DNA from: Pythium myriotylum
Lineage: Eukaryota; Oomycota; Peronosporomycetes; Pythiales; Pythiaceae
NCBI GenBank assembly: GCA_023091665.1
Contig: JALJCQ010000013.1
Location: 3,596,001 to 3,660,000 of the forward strand
Length of the DNA: 64,000 bases
Direction: 5' to 3'
Shown: positions 30,031-40,603 of the stretch, piece after piece
How positions within the stretch are numbered: position 1 is the first letter of the stretch
Layout: every line of letters begins with the position of its first letter
Program-made: the position numbers and the translations under genes
The notes under the pieces: generated by a model
Told to the model about the DNA's origin: nothing
Database searches by the model: none
Seen by the model: the letters and a program-made list of their open reading frames with translations, nothing else

Positions 30031-30071
30031 ATCTTTAGTAATGCCGCAAATTTTGCGGCATTACTAAAGAT
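30031..30071. repeat. 41-bp perfect palindrome
   Basis: ATCTTTAGTAATGCCGCAAA and its reverse complement around one central base. It immediately follows the 57-bp palindrome, so two hairpins stand side by side just left of the hAT element. Confidence 0.9.
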
Positions 30072-30189
30072 GACATTCGAGGATAAAAAACAAATCCACC
30101 GAGGCGCTATCTTGGCTGCGACTTTGCTCGGGAACCCGAGCATTTCGAGAGCTATGACCAACATCCTCGGAGGTTTGATATCCATCAAT

Positions 30190-32156
30190 CAGGGCTCCAA
30201 GAAAATTATTCAGTTGCAGTAACTTGTCATTGTATTGTATTGAATTATGGATTATTTTTTGTCGAGGCTCCAGTAAAATATAGTATTTGGCCAATAATAA
30301 TTGACTGGCTTTGCCACCACACGTTTTATGATCACACAACACTCTAACCGCATGTTCCTCCTTCTCTGTATGCTCAATCAATCGTACCTCACTCGATTCA
30401 AGCTTGACCGTACGCTTCGTCACGTCTGTTTGCTCAATCGTTCCCTACTCTTTCTATTCGACTCGTTAGGTTGGTCTGTGAATGCTCAAACGTTTCGTTC
30501 CCACTCGACCCACTTGGCCATTCCTCAATTTACTACTGAGCACAACAAGAAACCTCCAACACCCACCATGTCCAACCGCCAACTCTGCGACTTCTTCTTT
30601 ACCCAAGTCGACACTGATCACTACAAGTGCAACATTTGCAGTGTCCGGCGCAAGCAAGCACCTCGCACCGGTCTCACCAACTTGATCAGCCACCTTGCGG
30701 CTCGTCATCCTACGTTTCAGGACGAGTACACGGAGTTCCAACGCCGGAACATCACCCCGTTGGAAGCCTTCGGCTTTGTGGATGCTGACACGAGCAATAT
30801 GTACGATTGGATGCGATGGATTGTTGAGCGTAACCAGCCTTTCTCTGAGGTGGAAAACTCTCTCACACGTTCGGTCGTGAAGATGCGTCCTACAACTGTT
30901 GAAACACTCAAGGTCTACATGCGCCGTGTGTCCGAGCGTGTTGGTGCTTTCATCGCCAGTGAGATGGGGTCATCGTTCGGACTCATGTTCGACGGTTGGT
31001 CTTCTGGATCTTTGCACTTTGTCGCAGTGATTGCCGTCTACTGTGTGGACAACGATCGTCGCCAGCGTTTGATCGGTATCCCTCCAATGGAAAATGGTCA
31101 AGACGCTGATGCGCACATCGTGCATCTCGATGCAATTCTGGATGTGTACAACAAAACTCCAACAATGGTCAAGTTCTTGGTCGGTGACAACTGCGCCACC
31201 AACCAAGCTGTTGCGACCAGGTGGGGTGTACCGCTGATCGGGTGTGCAAGTCACAGGTTCAACCTGGCTGTTGTTCGATTCATTTCTGAATCTGATGATC
31301 TGATTGCTCAGATTCGAAATCTTATGATTCATCTGAGAACGCCGAAAAATGCCGCCGAGCTCAAACGGCACACCCACCTGCGTGCAATCCGATCGAACGC
31401 TACGCGTTGGTCATCGGTCTTTCAAATGATTGATCGCTACTTGGCCATTCGCGACGCCGTTATGAACGTCCATGCTGTTGAAGAACTGGTGCCTCGCGGG
31501 CATGCCCAACGGCGCATTGTGGCACTGCATGCCAAGTTGGTGCAGCTTAACAGTGTTTGTGTCAAGCTGCAATATCCTGGACGTTCCCTCGCCGATGTTC
31601 GGCATTTGTTCGACGCCTGCATCGAGATGTACCCCACGATGGGTCATTATCTCGATGCAAAGGCGCCCATCGTGCACTCGCCGGCATTCGAGCGGGCAGT
31701 TGTTCGTCTTACAAACGATGTTCCATTGTCAACGACCGACCGCGAGGCCTTGCTTCCATTCGTTGAGGCCTCACAGACGGTCGATGATCAAGAAGAAGTG
31801 GATTTCGCGACAGAGATCCTTCGTCGTGCGAAGAAACCCCGCACGAACCCACGTGCGATTGTGTATTCGCCACTCTTGCGGTGCATTCCTCCGACTAGCA
31901 ACGATTGTGAACGCCTTTTTTCTGAGTGTAAGTTTGTCTTGTCGGAACACCGCTCGGCAATGCTCCCAGCCAACTTTGAAATGCTTATGTTCTTGAAGGC
32001 GAATCGGGAGATGTGGAACGCTTTTACGTTGGTCCCATAATGGTCAATACACTGCAGTTATTGCAATAAGTATTATTGCTGTCATGCATACTGAATAATT
32101 AACTATTGCCTCTGACATCGTCACAATCAATTCGATATTATATTCTGGTACCCCTG
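30190..32156 (+). mobile_element. complete hAT DNA transposon with 8-bp target site duplication
   Basis: A 1967-bp element. The 8-bp CCATCAAT directly precedes it (30182..30189) and directly follows it (32157..32164), the target duplication length of hAT elements. Its ends are imperfect terminal inverted repeats: CAGGGCTCCAAGAAAATTAT on the left and CAGGGGTACCAGAATATAAT read inward from the right, 15 of 20 matching, with the hAT-typical CAGGG tip. Inside is one open BED/hAT transposase gene. The intact duplication and ORF suggest a fairly recent insertion. The 378 bp before the ORF are AT-rich leader. Confidence 0.88.
30568..32040 (+). CDS. hAT-family transposase with BED zinc finger
   Basis: 490 residues from the ATG at 30568; the open frame extends upstream but the BED finger begins right after this Met. 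The finger ligands are C21, C24, H42 and H47. A central RNase H-like catalytic region follows, with [19 protein letters not shown] and G-C-A-S-H-R-F-N-L. The C-terminal dimerisation segment includes [14 protein letters not shown]. It is somewhat shorter than many hAT transposases but no break is visible. It acts in the nucleus on the ends of its own element. Confidence 0.87.
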   Translation: MSNRQLCDFFFTQVDTDHYKCNICSVRRKQAPRTGLTNLISHLAARHPTFQDEYTEFQRRNITPLEAFGFVDADTSNMYDWMRWIVERNQPFSEVENSLTRSVVKMRPTTVETLKVYMRRVSERVGAFIASEMGSSFGLMFDGWSSGSLHFVAVIAVYCVDNDRRQRLIGIPPMENGQDADAHIVHLDAILDVYNKTPTMVKFLVGDNCATNQAVATRWGVPLIGCASHRFNLAVVRFISESDDLIAQIRNLMIHLRTPKNAAELKRHTHLRAIRSNATRWSSVFQMIDRYLAIRDAVMNVHAVEELVPRGHAQRRIVALHAKLVQLNSVCVKLQYPGRSLADVRHLFDACIEMYPTMGHYLDAKAPIVHSPAFERAVVRLTNDVPLSTTDREALLPFVEASQTVDDQEEVDFATEILRRAKKPRTNPRAIVYSPLLRCIPPTSNDCERLFSECKFVLSEHRSAMLPANFEMLMFLKANREMWNAFTLVP

Positions 32157-32298
32157 CCATCAATTCACGCTGAGACCGAAAAGTGGAACAATAGAGGCTT
32201 TCAATTTATCTTTTTTTTTTCTTCGGTCCACAAGACTCAGTGTTCACAGATCAAGTAGCGCGTCGAGGTCAACAACAACCTTGAACTTGGTCGGACAT

Positions 32299-32991
32299 TT
32301 AGTTGAGATCAGCAAACGAGTACTCCTCCGGTACAGTTGCGTTCGCGCTCTCAGCGGCGAGCCGCTCATTCTCCTCTTCCTCGAGCACGAACGCCTGTGC
32401 GTCGATCTCTTCAATACCCACATACGGCTTGGTCTCTTCATCCGCGTCTTCGATTGAGCGTGACTTGCCGCTGCCAAGCGGCACACAGTTCTTGTACGAC
32501 TGCCAACGCTTGCCGCCGTCCTGGAGACCAAGCCAGTAGAAACGCAACATGCACGAGCCCTTGCAGCTCGAAAAGTTGACCTTGAACTGCGTCGCCGATC
32601 CGAACGCCTTCTCGCAGTCATCATTGTGGAATGCAAGCGTGTCGTCGAACCAAACCTCACAAGGGCCCGGGTGCTCGATTGTACTGGCGAGCTTGATGAG
32701 ACCGTCGCTCGGGATCGGCTTGGCCTTGGCGTTCGGGAGTGAGTTTCCACACACGGGTCCTTTGTCCTCGAGGAACGCACGCAGGTTCTTGTAGCCCTTG
32801 CTGGGAGCGACAGCCGCATACTGGGCGCCAGTCTTAAAGGTTCCCGACCACGGAGGAGCGAACTCAGCGACCCAGCTCGACTTGGAGGCGCCGGCCTTGA
32901 ACTCGGCGAGCGGCTGCGTGAGGTAGACGTGGCCTTCGGCGAGCGAGGCCGTGGCGGCAGCCACGAGGGCGAGAGTTGCGACGGTCTTCAT
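32299..32991 (-). CDS. AA17-like lytic polysaccharide monooxygenase (LPMO1)
   Basis: 230 residues. A signal peptide (1-20, ending LAEG) exposes His21 as the first mature residue, the copper-binding N-terminal His required in LPMOs. A second likely ligand is His107 in I-E-H-P-G-P-C-E. Cys81, 111, 126, 143, 147 and 169 would form three disulfides. The core ends with F-Y-W-L-G-L-Q and W-Q-S-Y-K-N-C. This pattern matches the oomycete AA17 family, whose studied members oxidise pectin during plant infection. The tail (~175-230) is acidic and ends E-E-Y-S-F-A-D-L-N. The core is nearly identical to LPMO2. The substrate of this copy is inferred only from the family. Confidence 0.78.
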   Translation of the reverse strand: MKTVATLALVAAATASLAEGHVYLTQPLAEFKAGASKSSWVAEFAPPWSGTFKTGAQYAAVAPSKGYKNLRAFLEDKGPVCGNSLPNAKAKPIPSDGLIKLASTIEHPGPCEVWFDDTLAFHNDDCEKAFGSATQFKVNFSSCKGSCMLRFYWLGLQDGGKRWQSYKNCVPLGSGKSRSIEDADEETKPYVGIEEIDAQAFVLEEEENERLAAESANATVPEEYSFADLN

Positions 32992-33114
32992 GGTCGCGAG
33001 ATAGAGGAGATTGGAGAATGGGAGACGCTGATCAATCCAGTCTTACTGTCTTCATCGAGTATGGATGCTCCGTGTATGTGCACGTGGTAAGCCATGTGAT
33101 CATGTAAGAAGCTG

Positions 33115-33730
33115 TCTAAAGTAGTGCACTTGGAAGCAAGTGAGATGTTGTGGGAGCTCAAGGACACTGAAGCAAGATGTGTGGAAGGAGTCAGACCTCC
33201 ATATGGACGCAACGTTGGATTCGGACTTGGAGCTCGATTGCAGAGTGCATTAGGCGAGTCGACGCTCTCTGCTACATGATCTCTCCCACTGAGCCATCTG
33301 GCGATCCACTCATCCAGTCTCCCATTTCGATGCAGTGATAGCGGAAGTGCATCGAAATGGGAAAGCAACTGAGACTTCGTCCGCGGATGGAAGGCGAAAC
33401 CGAGCTCAAGTGCTCTGGTACAGATCTTCAACTCTTTCCAGATCCAGAAAGATAAGTTTGATTCAACGTCCCCAACGATTCGTAGCAGCTCGGACTTCCG
33501 CCAGCGCTGTGCGTGGTTCAGATCCTGTCACTTCTAGTTGGAATCATTCGACTCTACATGCATTATCATCGATCCCGTCACTTCTCTTTTACAGCTGCCA
33601 CGTCGGGTCTATTATAACAGCCAACAGATTGCATGGCGCGGTTGCCAGACAGTAACGCGACGATGATGGCCTGAATCGGAAAGATGATAATCGTGTAATC
33701 GCAAGTAGAGTAATCGATCAGACGAACGCG
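33115..33730. repeat. diverged direct repeat, copy 2
   Basis: Homologous to 29335..29830 in the same orientation. It contains about 160 extra bp (around 33195-33350), including a tRNA-like A-box/B-box pair on the minus strand and a perfect 14-bp inverted repeat. It lies upstream of the minus-strand LPMO1. Confidence 0.75.
33321..33361. repeat. 14-bp perfect inverted repeat, 13-bp loop
   Basis: CCCATTTCGATGCA at 33321..33334 and TGCATCGAAATGGG at 33348..33361. The right arm alone matches copy 1 of the direct repeat, so the left arm is a secondary inverted copy. Confidence 0.85.
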
Positions 33731-34956
33731 CAAAATGGGTCGAAGCTTGCTCTACCCACCTTTGGTGAGCATTGTCAATTCTGAGTGTCATGGGTTATCT
33801 GTCATGCAGTTTCTTGAACGTAGACAACGTGGCTTGTTAACGCGAGAGGCCGCGACGAGATTCCTCAATGTGCCACTGATGCCCAAGACTCGTGCAGGGT
33901 GGTGACCTTGATATTAGCGGCGGTCGCCACAGCTGGTGTGACCTGATGGCTCTGGCGCTGGGTAAGCGAAGTGAGATTCGAACACGAGACTGGAGTCAAC
34001 GCCACGCAGTGAACAGGAGGGATGCCGTGGTGGTCACGGAGGTGATGAAAGCCAGTCACGAGAGACCGAAAAGTCGGAGCTATTTACACAAGCTTGCAGC
34101 ACGATCCGATGGCTCCGCTTGACGCGACTAGAGCTCCACTCACAGTCGTTCCGCTGTGCGAACAAGTGAGCCGCTTGCATCCACATTTTCGTTCCTGGAT
34201 CGTACACAATCGCGTCTTTCTCACTTTTGAACTTGACGAGGACATCCGGATGATTTTGGACAAGGTCGTTTCTCAGGTGATATCCGGATAGGGCGTGTCG
34301 ACCGTGGACCCCTCTGGCATTTCTCCACCGTCGTCCGGTGGGTGGACAGGTCGGCTACTTTCTGGGTTTTCCGTGGCGGCGCTGTCGATCGAGAAGGAGA
34401 CGAGTGGATAATCCACGCTTACGATGGTGGGTGAGTTCCGCGACTTCGTAAGCAGCTGGCGAGCAACGATCGTGGCTGTCGAGCTGCTCGGAAGCAGTTG
34501 AGGGTCTCTGCCAACGAACGCGAAAGCGCCGAGACCACACTGTTCGACTCGACTCGAGTCGTCCAAGACAACTTCACGACTACTACCACGATGAAACCTC
34601 GATATTACTATTGTGTGGGTAGTAATATTCTCGGTATTACAATGAAAAATTCGGAAGGTCGCGACCGCCAGGAGCGTCCAAGAAAAGGACATCACAGGAA
34701 GATTCGGTCGCGGTCCGCGAGCCCAGCTGGTTCGCGTGACCCGCGCCTTTACGTGATGTGGACACATCTTAAATCAGTACATCATCCGCCATTCATCCTG
34801 CAACCCACTGGTTCACCACGAAGAACTCACTTCCGCCATCTGTCTCTCACGAAAACGCCAATGCGCGCATAGCCGGGACGGCCGTGCATCAACTTGTAGC
34901 TGCTCAGGGGGACCCATCTCGCCGCGAATCGCGGTCAATGGACTTGACGTAATTAG
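33731..34956. other. intergenic, no supported gene
   Basis: Spacer between the divergent LPMO1 and LPMO2 genes beyond the repeat. Short open frames only; a T-arm-like GTTCGAATC near 33975-33990 (minus) does not fold into a tRNA. Confidence 0.5.
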
Positions 34957-34978
34957 TACTCACTCTCGCATTCTCCGC
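34957..34978 (+). promoter_or_regulatory. oomycete core promoter (Inr + FPR)
   Basis: CTCACTCTCGCATTCTCCGC within this interval fits TCAYTYYN followed by CAWTYTCC, about 31-50 bp before the LPMO2 ATG at 35009. Confidence 0.65.
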
Positions 34979-35008
34979 CTGCCCGCCACATCTTTCTTTC
35001 TTTCACCA

Positions 35009-35788
35009 ATGAAGACCGTCGCGACGCTCGCCCTCGTGGCTGCCGCCACGGCCTCGCTCGCCGAAGGCCACGTCTACCTCACGCAGCCGCTCGCCGAGTT
35101 CAAGGCCGGCGCCTCCAAGTCGAGCTGGGTCGCCGAGTTCCCACCGCCGTGGTCGGGCACCTTCAAGACTGGCGCCCAGTACGCGGCGGTCGCTCCCAGC
35201 AAGGGCTACAAGAACTTGCGTGCGTTCCTGGAAAGCAAGGGTCCTGTGTGCGGGAACTCGCTGCCGAACGCCAAGGCCAAGCCGATCCCGAGCGACGGTC
35301 TCATCAAGCTCGCCAGTACGATCGAGCACCCGGGTCCGTGCGAGGTTTGGTTCGATGATAAGCTCGCGTTCCACAATGACGATTGCGAGAAGACGTTCGG
35401 CTCGGCCACGCAGTTCAAGGTCGACTTCTCGGGCTGCAAGGGCTCGTGCATGCTGCGCTTCTACTGGCTTGGTCTCCAGGACGGCGGCAAGCGCTGGCAG
35501 TCGTACAAGAACTGCGTGCCGCTTGGCACCGGCAAGTCGCGCTCGATTGAGGACGAGGACGAGACCGAGGGATCCACGGACGACGATGAAAGCGAGCGCG
35601 GACTGGACATCGAGGAGGTCGATGCTGCGGCCTTCGTGCTTGAACAGGAGGAGGAGGAACGCCTCGCCGACGAGGCGCGCATTGCGGAGGCCACCGACGA
35701 TGAGCGCGCCTTCGAGCTTGTGCAGACTCTTGAGGCGGAAGCCAACTCCACGACCCCAGAAGAGTACTCGTTCGACGATCTCAACTAA
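35009..35788 (+). CDS. AA17-like LPMO (LPMO2)
   Basis: 259 residues, divergent from LPMO1 and about 2 kb away. The first ~180 residues differ from LPMO1 at only about seven positions: same signal peptide, His21, His107 and six Cys. From ~180 the tail diverges and is longer and strongly acidic, with runs of Asp/Glu. It still ends E-E-Y-S-F-D-D-L-N. This is a secreted copper oxygenase of the oomycete AA17 type by family resemblance. The tail has no carbohydrate-binding domain features. Confidence 0.8.
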   Translation: MKTVATLALVAAATASLAEGHVYLTQPLAEFKAGASKSSWVAEFPPPWSGTFKTGAQYAAVAPSKGYKNLRAFLESKGPVCGNSLPNAKAKPIPSDGLIKLASTIEHPGPCEVWFDDKLAFHNDDCEKTFGSATQFKVDFSGCKGSCMLRFYWLGLQDGGKRWQSYKNCVPLGTGKSRSIEDEDETEGSTDDDESERGLDIEEVDAAAFVLEQEEEERLADEARIAEATDDERAFELVQTLEAEANSTTPEEYSFDDLN

Positions 35789-36240
35789 GTAGGGGCGGGT
35801 AGCATTTTTTTTTATCGAAATGAAGTGTTTCTGTCCATCAATTCTCTTCTCCCATCTTCTAACAAACACGCGAGGACTTCGAACCATACAATGGCGTTCT
35901 AGGGGGCTAAAGCGAAAATCGGACTGCCGGGTCGACTAATACAAATGACAAATGGAGTAGACCCGGAAGCCCGGTCGCTGGCAGCGATCCACGTCGACTT
36001 TGCCGTGGTCAATTGTTTCTCTGTCGGACGAGAACAATGACGACTCGGGCACCAATGAACCGGGCAAACAAGTGGAGTCGATGTTGCACGCCGCCTCCGG
36101 GCCAGGAGTCGGCGGACTCGTCGCAGATACAACCGACGACGACTGTTCTGATCCACACTCGAAACCAGCCTAGCTTTTCGTCTAGCTAGAGCTGTTCGCA
36201 CAGACGTAACGCAATAGACTCCAACTTTCATCATCATCAC
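35789..36240. other. convergent intergenic region
   Basis: Contains a T-run at about 35805-35815, just after the LPMO2 stop, and nothing recognisable as a gene. Confidence 0.5.
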
Positions 36241-37959
36241 CTAGCTTTTCGTACCCGTATCTTGTTTGTCGTCGATGGAACCTGTGCTTGTGGCTGTGTT
36301 TTGCGAAGCTGCGAGGGTTGACCACGCGTCGACGCGATAGAAGACCCGCCGCTTGATGAGCTTGAAGGAATCAGTTGGGCGCGTCAGTTCGCGCCAGAAG
36401 AACCGAGCGATCCATAACCAGAGCGTAAACAATTTGCTGCCGACAAACGAACGCATCGTGAGTGTCATGCGCGAGTGATTGAGCTCGACACTGTAGATCA
36501 CTCGATCTCGGAATTGTCCCTGCACTGGAGAGAAGTAGAGCCAGTAGCTGATAAGCGGTGGATAGCCCAGCAAAACAAATGTCAGCAGTTGAGGGAATCG
36601 TCGCGAAACACCTAGATTGCGTCTTCTGGGAGAAGGCAACGCGTCCAGCAGAATGACCCAGTGAACCCACAGCCACAGAGACGCCATAAGCAAGTTCACC
36701 GGAGGATTCCAGTTAAGCAAATCGCAGACACCTCCATTCACCATCGTGACTTGCAATGAAACGAACCACGCATCGAGTTCATGGGCAATTCGTTTGACAA
36801 GTCGAGGCTGGAGGTGAGCCCAGTGGACAGCGACGACAGTTGCCGTTGTGACTAAACTCATTTCAGTCAAGCGGTTGATGGTCTTCCCTGCAAGGGCAAC
36901 TTGTCCGCGCGCGATTTCGGAAGTCACAAACCCAAGCGAAACGGCGCACGAAGCGACGCCCAGAAGAGAAAGTACGCAGAGAACCTTTGCACCAACGAGT
37001 CGACTAAGGAAGTGCGAAATCTTTGAGATGATCGTTCGCGACATGTCGATCCCGCGACCTGACGCGTGTTCCACGAGCATGAAGTGCGCTTGCGTTGGCG
37101 TCTTTGTCGGTTTAGGGTGCAAACTGCAGCGCCGACGTTGATTCTGCGGGATCAAATGACAAATGGGATGGTAAGTTTCGCACTCGACTTGGTGGACTGG
37201 CCCGTTCGAGAACACGAGATGGCTGGATCGGTGGACACGCAGCGCTGTGAAGTAGGTAACGATCAAGTTGCCGTTGACGAGAAGGTCAACTACATCGAAC
37301 GAGAGGCCGCAGACCGTGAAAGTCGGGTAGTTGAGATCTGGAGGAATCCGCAACGCCGTGGCAGCGAGCGACGCGAAGAGAGCAGGGGCAGCAAACGTGT
37401 TGACGCGCGTGACGAAGCGACGCGTGTAAATGTTGGCGTCGCTAATGAGCAGCACACCGAAGTTTGAGCTTGTAGCTAGGTGGGCGATTGCGCGATAGTC
37501 GTGGAAAAGGATCATCCAGAGGATCCCGTTGAACGCGTTCAAGCACTGGAGGTACCAGAAGTCAAACTCGTATACGAGCAGAGCGAGCACGTCCCACGAC
37601 AGAGAGCCGACAACCACTACGAACTGGACCAGACCGAGACCCGCCACGACCGAAGCCACGATGTTTCGCGTTTCAACCTCAACGAGGAAAATGCCCGCGA
37701 GGCTGAGCGAGCAGAAAAGTGTGCTGACAACATGAAGCGCGATGTCGAAGCGTCGTGTCGCTGCGATGATGCGCGCATTGAAAGCTGCGTCGTCGCGCCG
37801 CCCGAGAAGCACAGCGGCAAGCGTTCGTGTGGGGTCGATCGTGGGCAGACACTCGACCGAGTCATCTTGATACAGCTCTGGACTCGCTGCTGTCGCTGGT
37901 CGCTCATCGATCGACCTGGTCGACAGCGTGTGAGTTAGCGGCTGCACCGCGACTTTCAT
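36241..37959 (-). CDS. multi-pass membrane protein, unknown function
   Basis: 572 residues from the ATG at 37957..37959 (MKVAVQPL); the upstream in-frame codon is GTG. After a ~75-residue polar N-terminus come roughly nine to ten hydrophobic segments, for example V-S-T-L-F-C-S-L-S-L-A-G-I-F-L-V near 85 and S-L-W-L-W-V-H-W-V-I-L-L near 440. A polar central loop around 270-330 contains a basic Q-N-Q-R-R-R stretch. The layout, two membrane halves around a cytosolic loop, is like other oomycete-specific membrane proteins. I recognise no transporter or enzyme motif. Confidence 0.7.
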   Translation of the reverse strand: MKVAVQPLTHTLSTRSIDERPATAASPELYQDDSVECLPTIDPTRTLAAVLLGRRDDAAFNARIIAATRRFDIALHVVSTLFCSLSLAGIFLVEVETRNIVASVVAGLGLVQFVVVVGSLSWDVLALLVYEFDFWYLQCLNAFNGILWMILFHDYRAIAHLATSSNFGVLLISDANIYTRRFVTRVNTFAAPALFASLAATALRIPPDLNYPTFTVCGLSFDVVDLLVNGNLIVTYFTALRVHRSSHLVFSNGPVHQVECETYHPICHLIPQNQRRRCSLHPKPTKTPTQAHFMLVEHASGRGIDMSRTIISKISHFLSRLVGAKVLCVLSLLGVASCAVSLGFVTSEIARGQVALAGKTINRLTEMSLVTTATVVAVHWAHLQPRLVKRIAHELDAWFVSLQVTMVNGGVCDLLNWNPPVNLLMASLWLWVHWVILLDALPSPRRRNLGVSRRFPQLLTFVLLGYPPLISYWLYFSPVQGQFRDRVIYSVELNHSRMTLTMRSFVGSKLFTLWLWIARFFWRELTRPTDSFKLIKRRVFYRVDAWSTLAASQNTATSTGSIDDKQDTGTKS

Positions 37960-38266
37960 ACCACCGCGGACCCCCACGGACGTTCGCTATTCGTGGCTCG
38001 ATCTTGCTGCCCGGAGCTTCTGGAGACCAAGTGTATTTGCAGGATCGCAGCACGAGGAAACCACCGGCCATCCTCCTGGTGGACACGGGATCCAATTTGG
38101 AATACCCACTATACACCACGTAAGCTTGCACACGTCACAGATGTTCGGGCGTTCGTGCCTCTAGAAATGAATGGGTTCAGTCTCGACGGGTCCAGGTACC
38201 TCTTAAAATACATAAATCAGTTTTTTCCCCAAGGTCTCTTCTTGCAAGGGTCGACTCGAAACCGAA

Positions 38267-40603
38267 ATGCCCACGCCCACGCACGAGCCCGACGCGCTGA
38301 AGCTGCAGCGGCTCACGCCGCGTGAGATCGCGCCCGTCGTGGCCTCGCCGACCGACCAATCGAAAGCGCACGAGAAAGTGCGCGATCTCGAGCCTCTTGT
38401 GCTGCGCGTCGCACTGCGTCCTGGCCGCGTGACAACGCTCACGCTCTTCTCGATCGGCTCGATCATCGCCATTGTGCTCTATCTCCACGAAGGCCACGAG
38501 CTACAACGATTTGACAAGAGCAGCAAGACACCGCAGGAACAGAACCGGTTGTTGGATCTGTACAATTCGTACGCTGGAAATATCGCCGCGGTATTCGGCA
38601 AGCCGATTGAGATGTTCGTGACGGCGGCCGTGCAGGTGCTCATGCTGCGGTTCTTGACGAGGTTTTTGCTGCGACCGGACCCCGGATTATCGTGTGGCTC
38701 TGGTAACGCTGGCACTGACTGCCGGCGTCGGATACTTGATCGGGAATGCATTCAACGCACTGAACGTTCAGCTACGTGATCTTGAAATCGAACCGTCAAT
38801 TCTCTCAAGTGATTTATCTGCAGATTCGGACGCTGTTGCGGCTGTCTACTCGGGGATGGCATCCGACATCCACCACTCAATATCTGAGATGAATGCGTCA
38901 CGTGCTGCAAATTTTCTGCTTCATTCGCTATTGTTGTCTGCTCAGTTTGTGCCGTGGGGTGTGTACGGGGATTGGGACAAGGCAGGTTGGATCAAGAAAA
39001 GTGGCGTTCCCTCCAGTTTACTCGATGGACGGTTGGTGCCGACGGCAATGGCTCTCGGATTGCTTTCCTCAGATACTAGAGCAAACGAAACCCAGCAGCG
39101 GAAATGGTTCCTTGAGAAGAGCCCCCTTCTCGTTGGAAACGCTACAGTGAACGACTCGCTCAACATGTCCAGCTCGGATATCGGTATGGAATTCACCCAT
39201 ATCCAGCTCTCCCCATCGATCGAACTCGATGCCGTGACATTCGAGATCGATGTCCACCCAAAGCTTCTCACTGACAGTGTGAATAAGAAGTCCAAAGATC
39301 GCTACTTCAACTTGTACCCAGCGCAGTGCGCACCGTGGCCTGGTCGTTGTCTGATCCAAAAGAGTGATCAACCACCCCCACTAGGAAAATACCTTCCGTG
39401 GCAATACGATGCACCGCCGCAAATCCAAGCATTTGCCATGTGCATCGATGAGAACGGAACTGAGACACTTCAATCCCATGTGTCCGACCCGAAGAACCTT
39501 GTGAGCTTCGGAGTCCAGACTTGTGCCAACGTGTCGAAGTCATCGTTGTTGGTGGTTAGTGTTGCAAAGCGGCTTGTCGCCGACGCGCTCATGGAAAACT
39601 TCACAGGTAACGCTACTGGGTTACATGAAGACCCGTATTCCAGTGTCGCTGTCAACTTGCGCAAGATCTACTCCTTCACGGTGGCACGCCTCGGGTGGTC
39701 GTTACAAAATATTTCTGCATCCTACAGTGCCAAGTGTGAGAGCAAGAATGGAGATTGCAGGGGTCTCACGTTTGGCCTAACTGGCGCAAATGGATCGAGC
39801 ACGCAGCAACTTGTCGTGGGAGTTGCTTCCCTCCCGATCGGTCTCCTATCGCCTCCGTATTTAACGAGTGTATCTACGCAGCGCCCGTTATCGCTCGTAC
39901 ATGTTACAGAGCCACCTCGCCAGCATTCCGACCACCGGTACGACAAGGTTGCAGGTGATCTCCTTCTTCAACATAATGTCAAGAATTTCACCTGGGCGAT
40001 GGACCGCCAGGCTGATCCAAATGTTTTAACGCATTCGTCGAAGACCGTCTTCAGCTCGTGTTGAACAATCACATCTACATGGAGACAACCCTCCAGGCAA
40101 CCTACACATCTGCAATGTTTTTTCTATTCCAAGATGCCGTTGTTAGAGATGTCGTGAAGCTCACCAGCGGTGCTGAGACGCTTCGGTTCGATGGAAATGT
40201 TCATAAGGTGGCCGTTTGGCTTTCGATTCCGCGAGAGAACACCGTATTGACACTTGCTGGCTGTGGTGGTTTGTTTGGCGCACTCGCCGTAGCAATGGTT
40301 TGGTCGTTGTATAACCGATTTGTCGAGAAGGAAGATCCGCTTGCCAAGGTCACCAACCCACACGTTATTGCCCGGGCGATGCTCGATGAAAGCCAGTTCC
40401 CTTCCTTGTTATTGCATCGACGTGTCATGGAAACAAGCGACGGCTACCAGCAACGATCTGCCTCGTCTTTCGTGATCGAGTCGATGACAATCCAACATGT
40501 GACGGACAATGACCACCGAGTCGCAGCATCAGTCTACCTCACCCCTTACAGCCGAGCCACGCTTCGTGCTTCGGGTCACAAGGTAATCCCAGGCCTTGAC
40601 TGA
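38267..40603 (+). pseudogene. broken member of the large membrane-protein family (see 53540 and 56554)
   Basis: The N-terminal frame (38267..~38680) is close to the start of the intact gene at 53540, including P-T-P-T-H-E-P-D-A-L-K and F-D-K-S-S-K. An extra base near 38680 then shifts the frame into 38694..40064, and a second shift near 40020 moves it into the frame ending at 40603. Relative to 53540 about 85 codons after D-I-H-H-S-I are also missing in frame. No splice sites bridge the shifts. The C-terminal membrane helix and the H-V-I-A-R-A-M-L-D-E-S-Q-F-P segment remain. The last 65 bp overlap the 3' end of the LRR gene on the other strand. Confidence 0.8.

Noticed and set aside
29335..33730. 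Direct repeats as LTRs of one retrotransposon
   Set aside because: Too diverged from each other, without TG...CA ends or internal gag/pol; the interval holds an independent hAT element and an LPMO gene.
33960..34000. tRNA gene suggested by GTTCGAATC on the minus strand
   Set aside because: The T-stem does not pair and no A-box or acceptor stem lies at the right distance.
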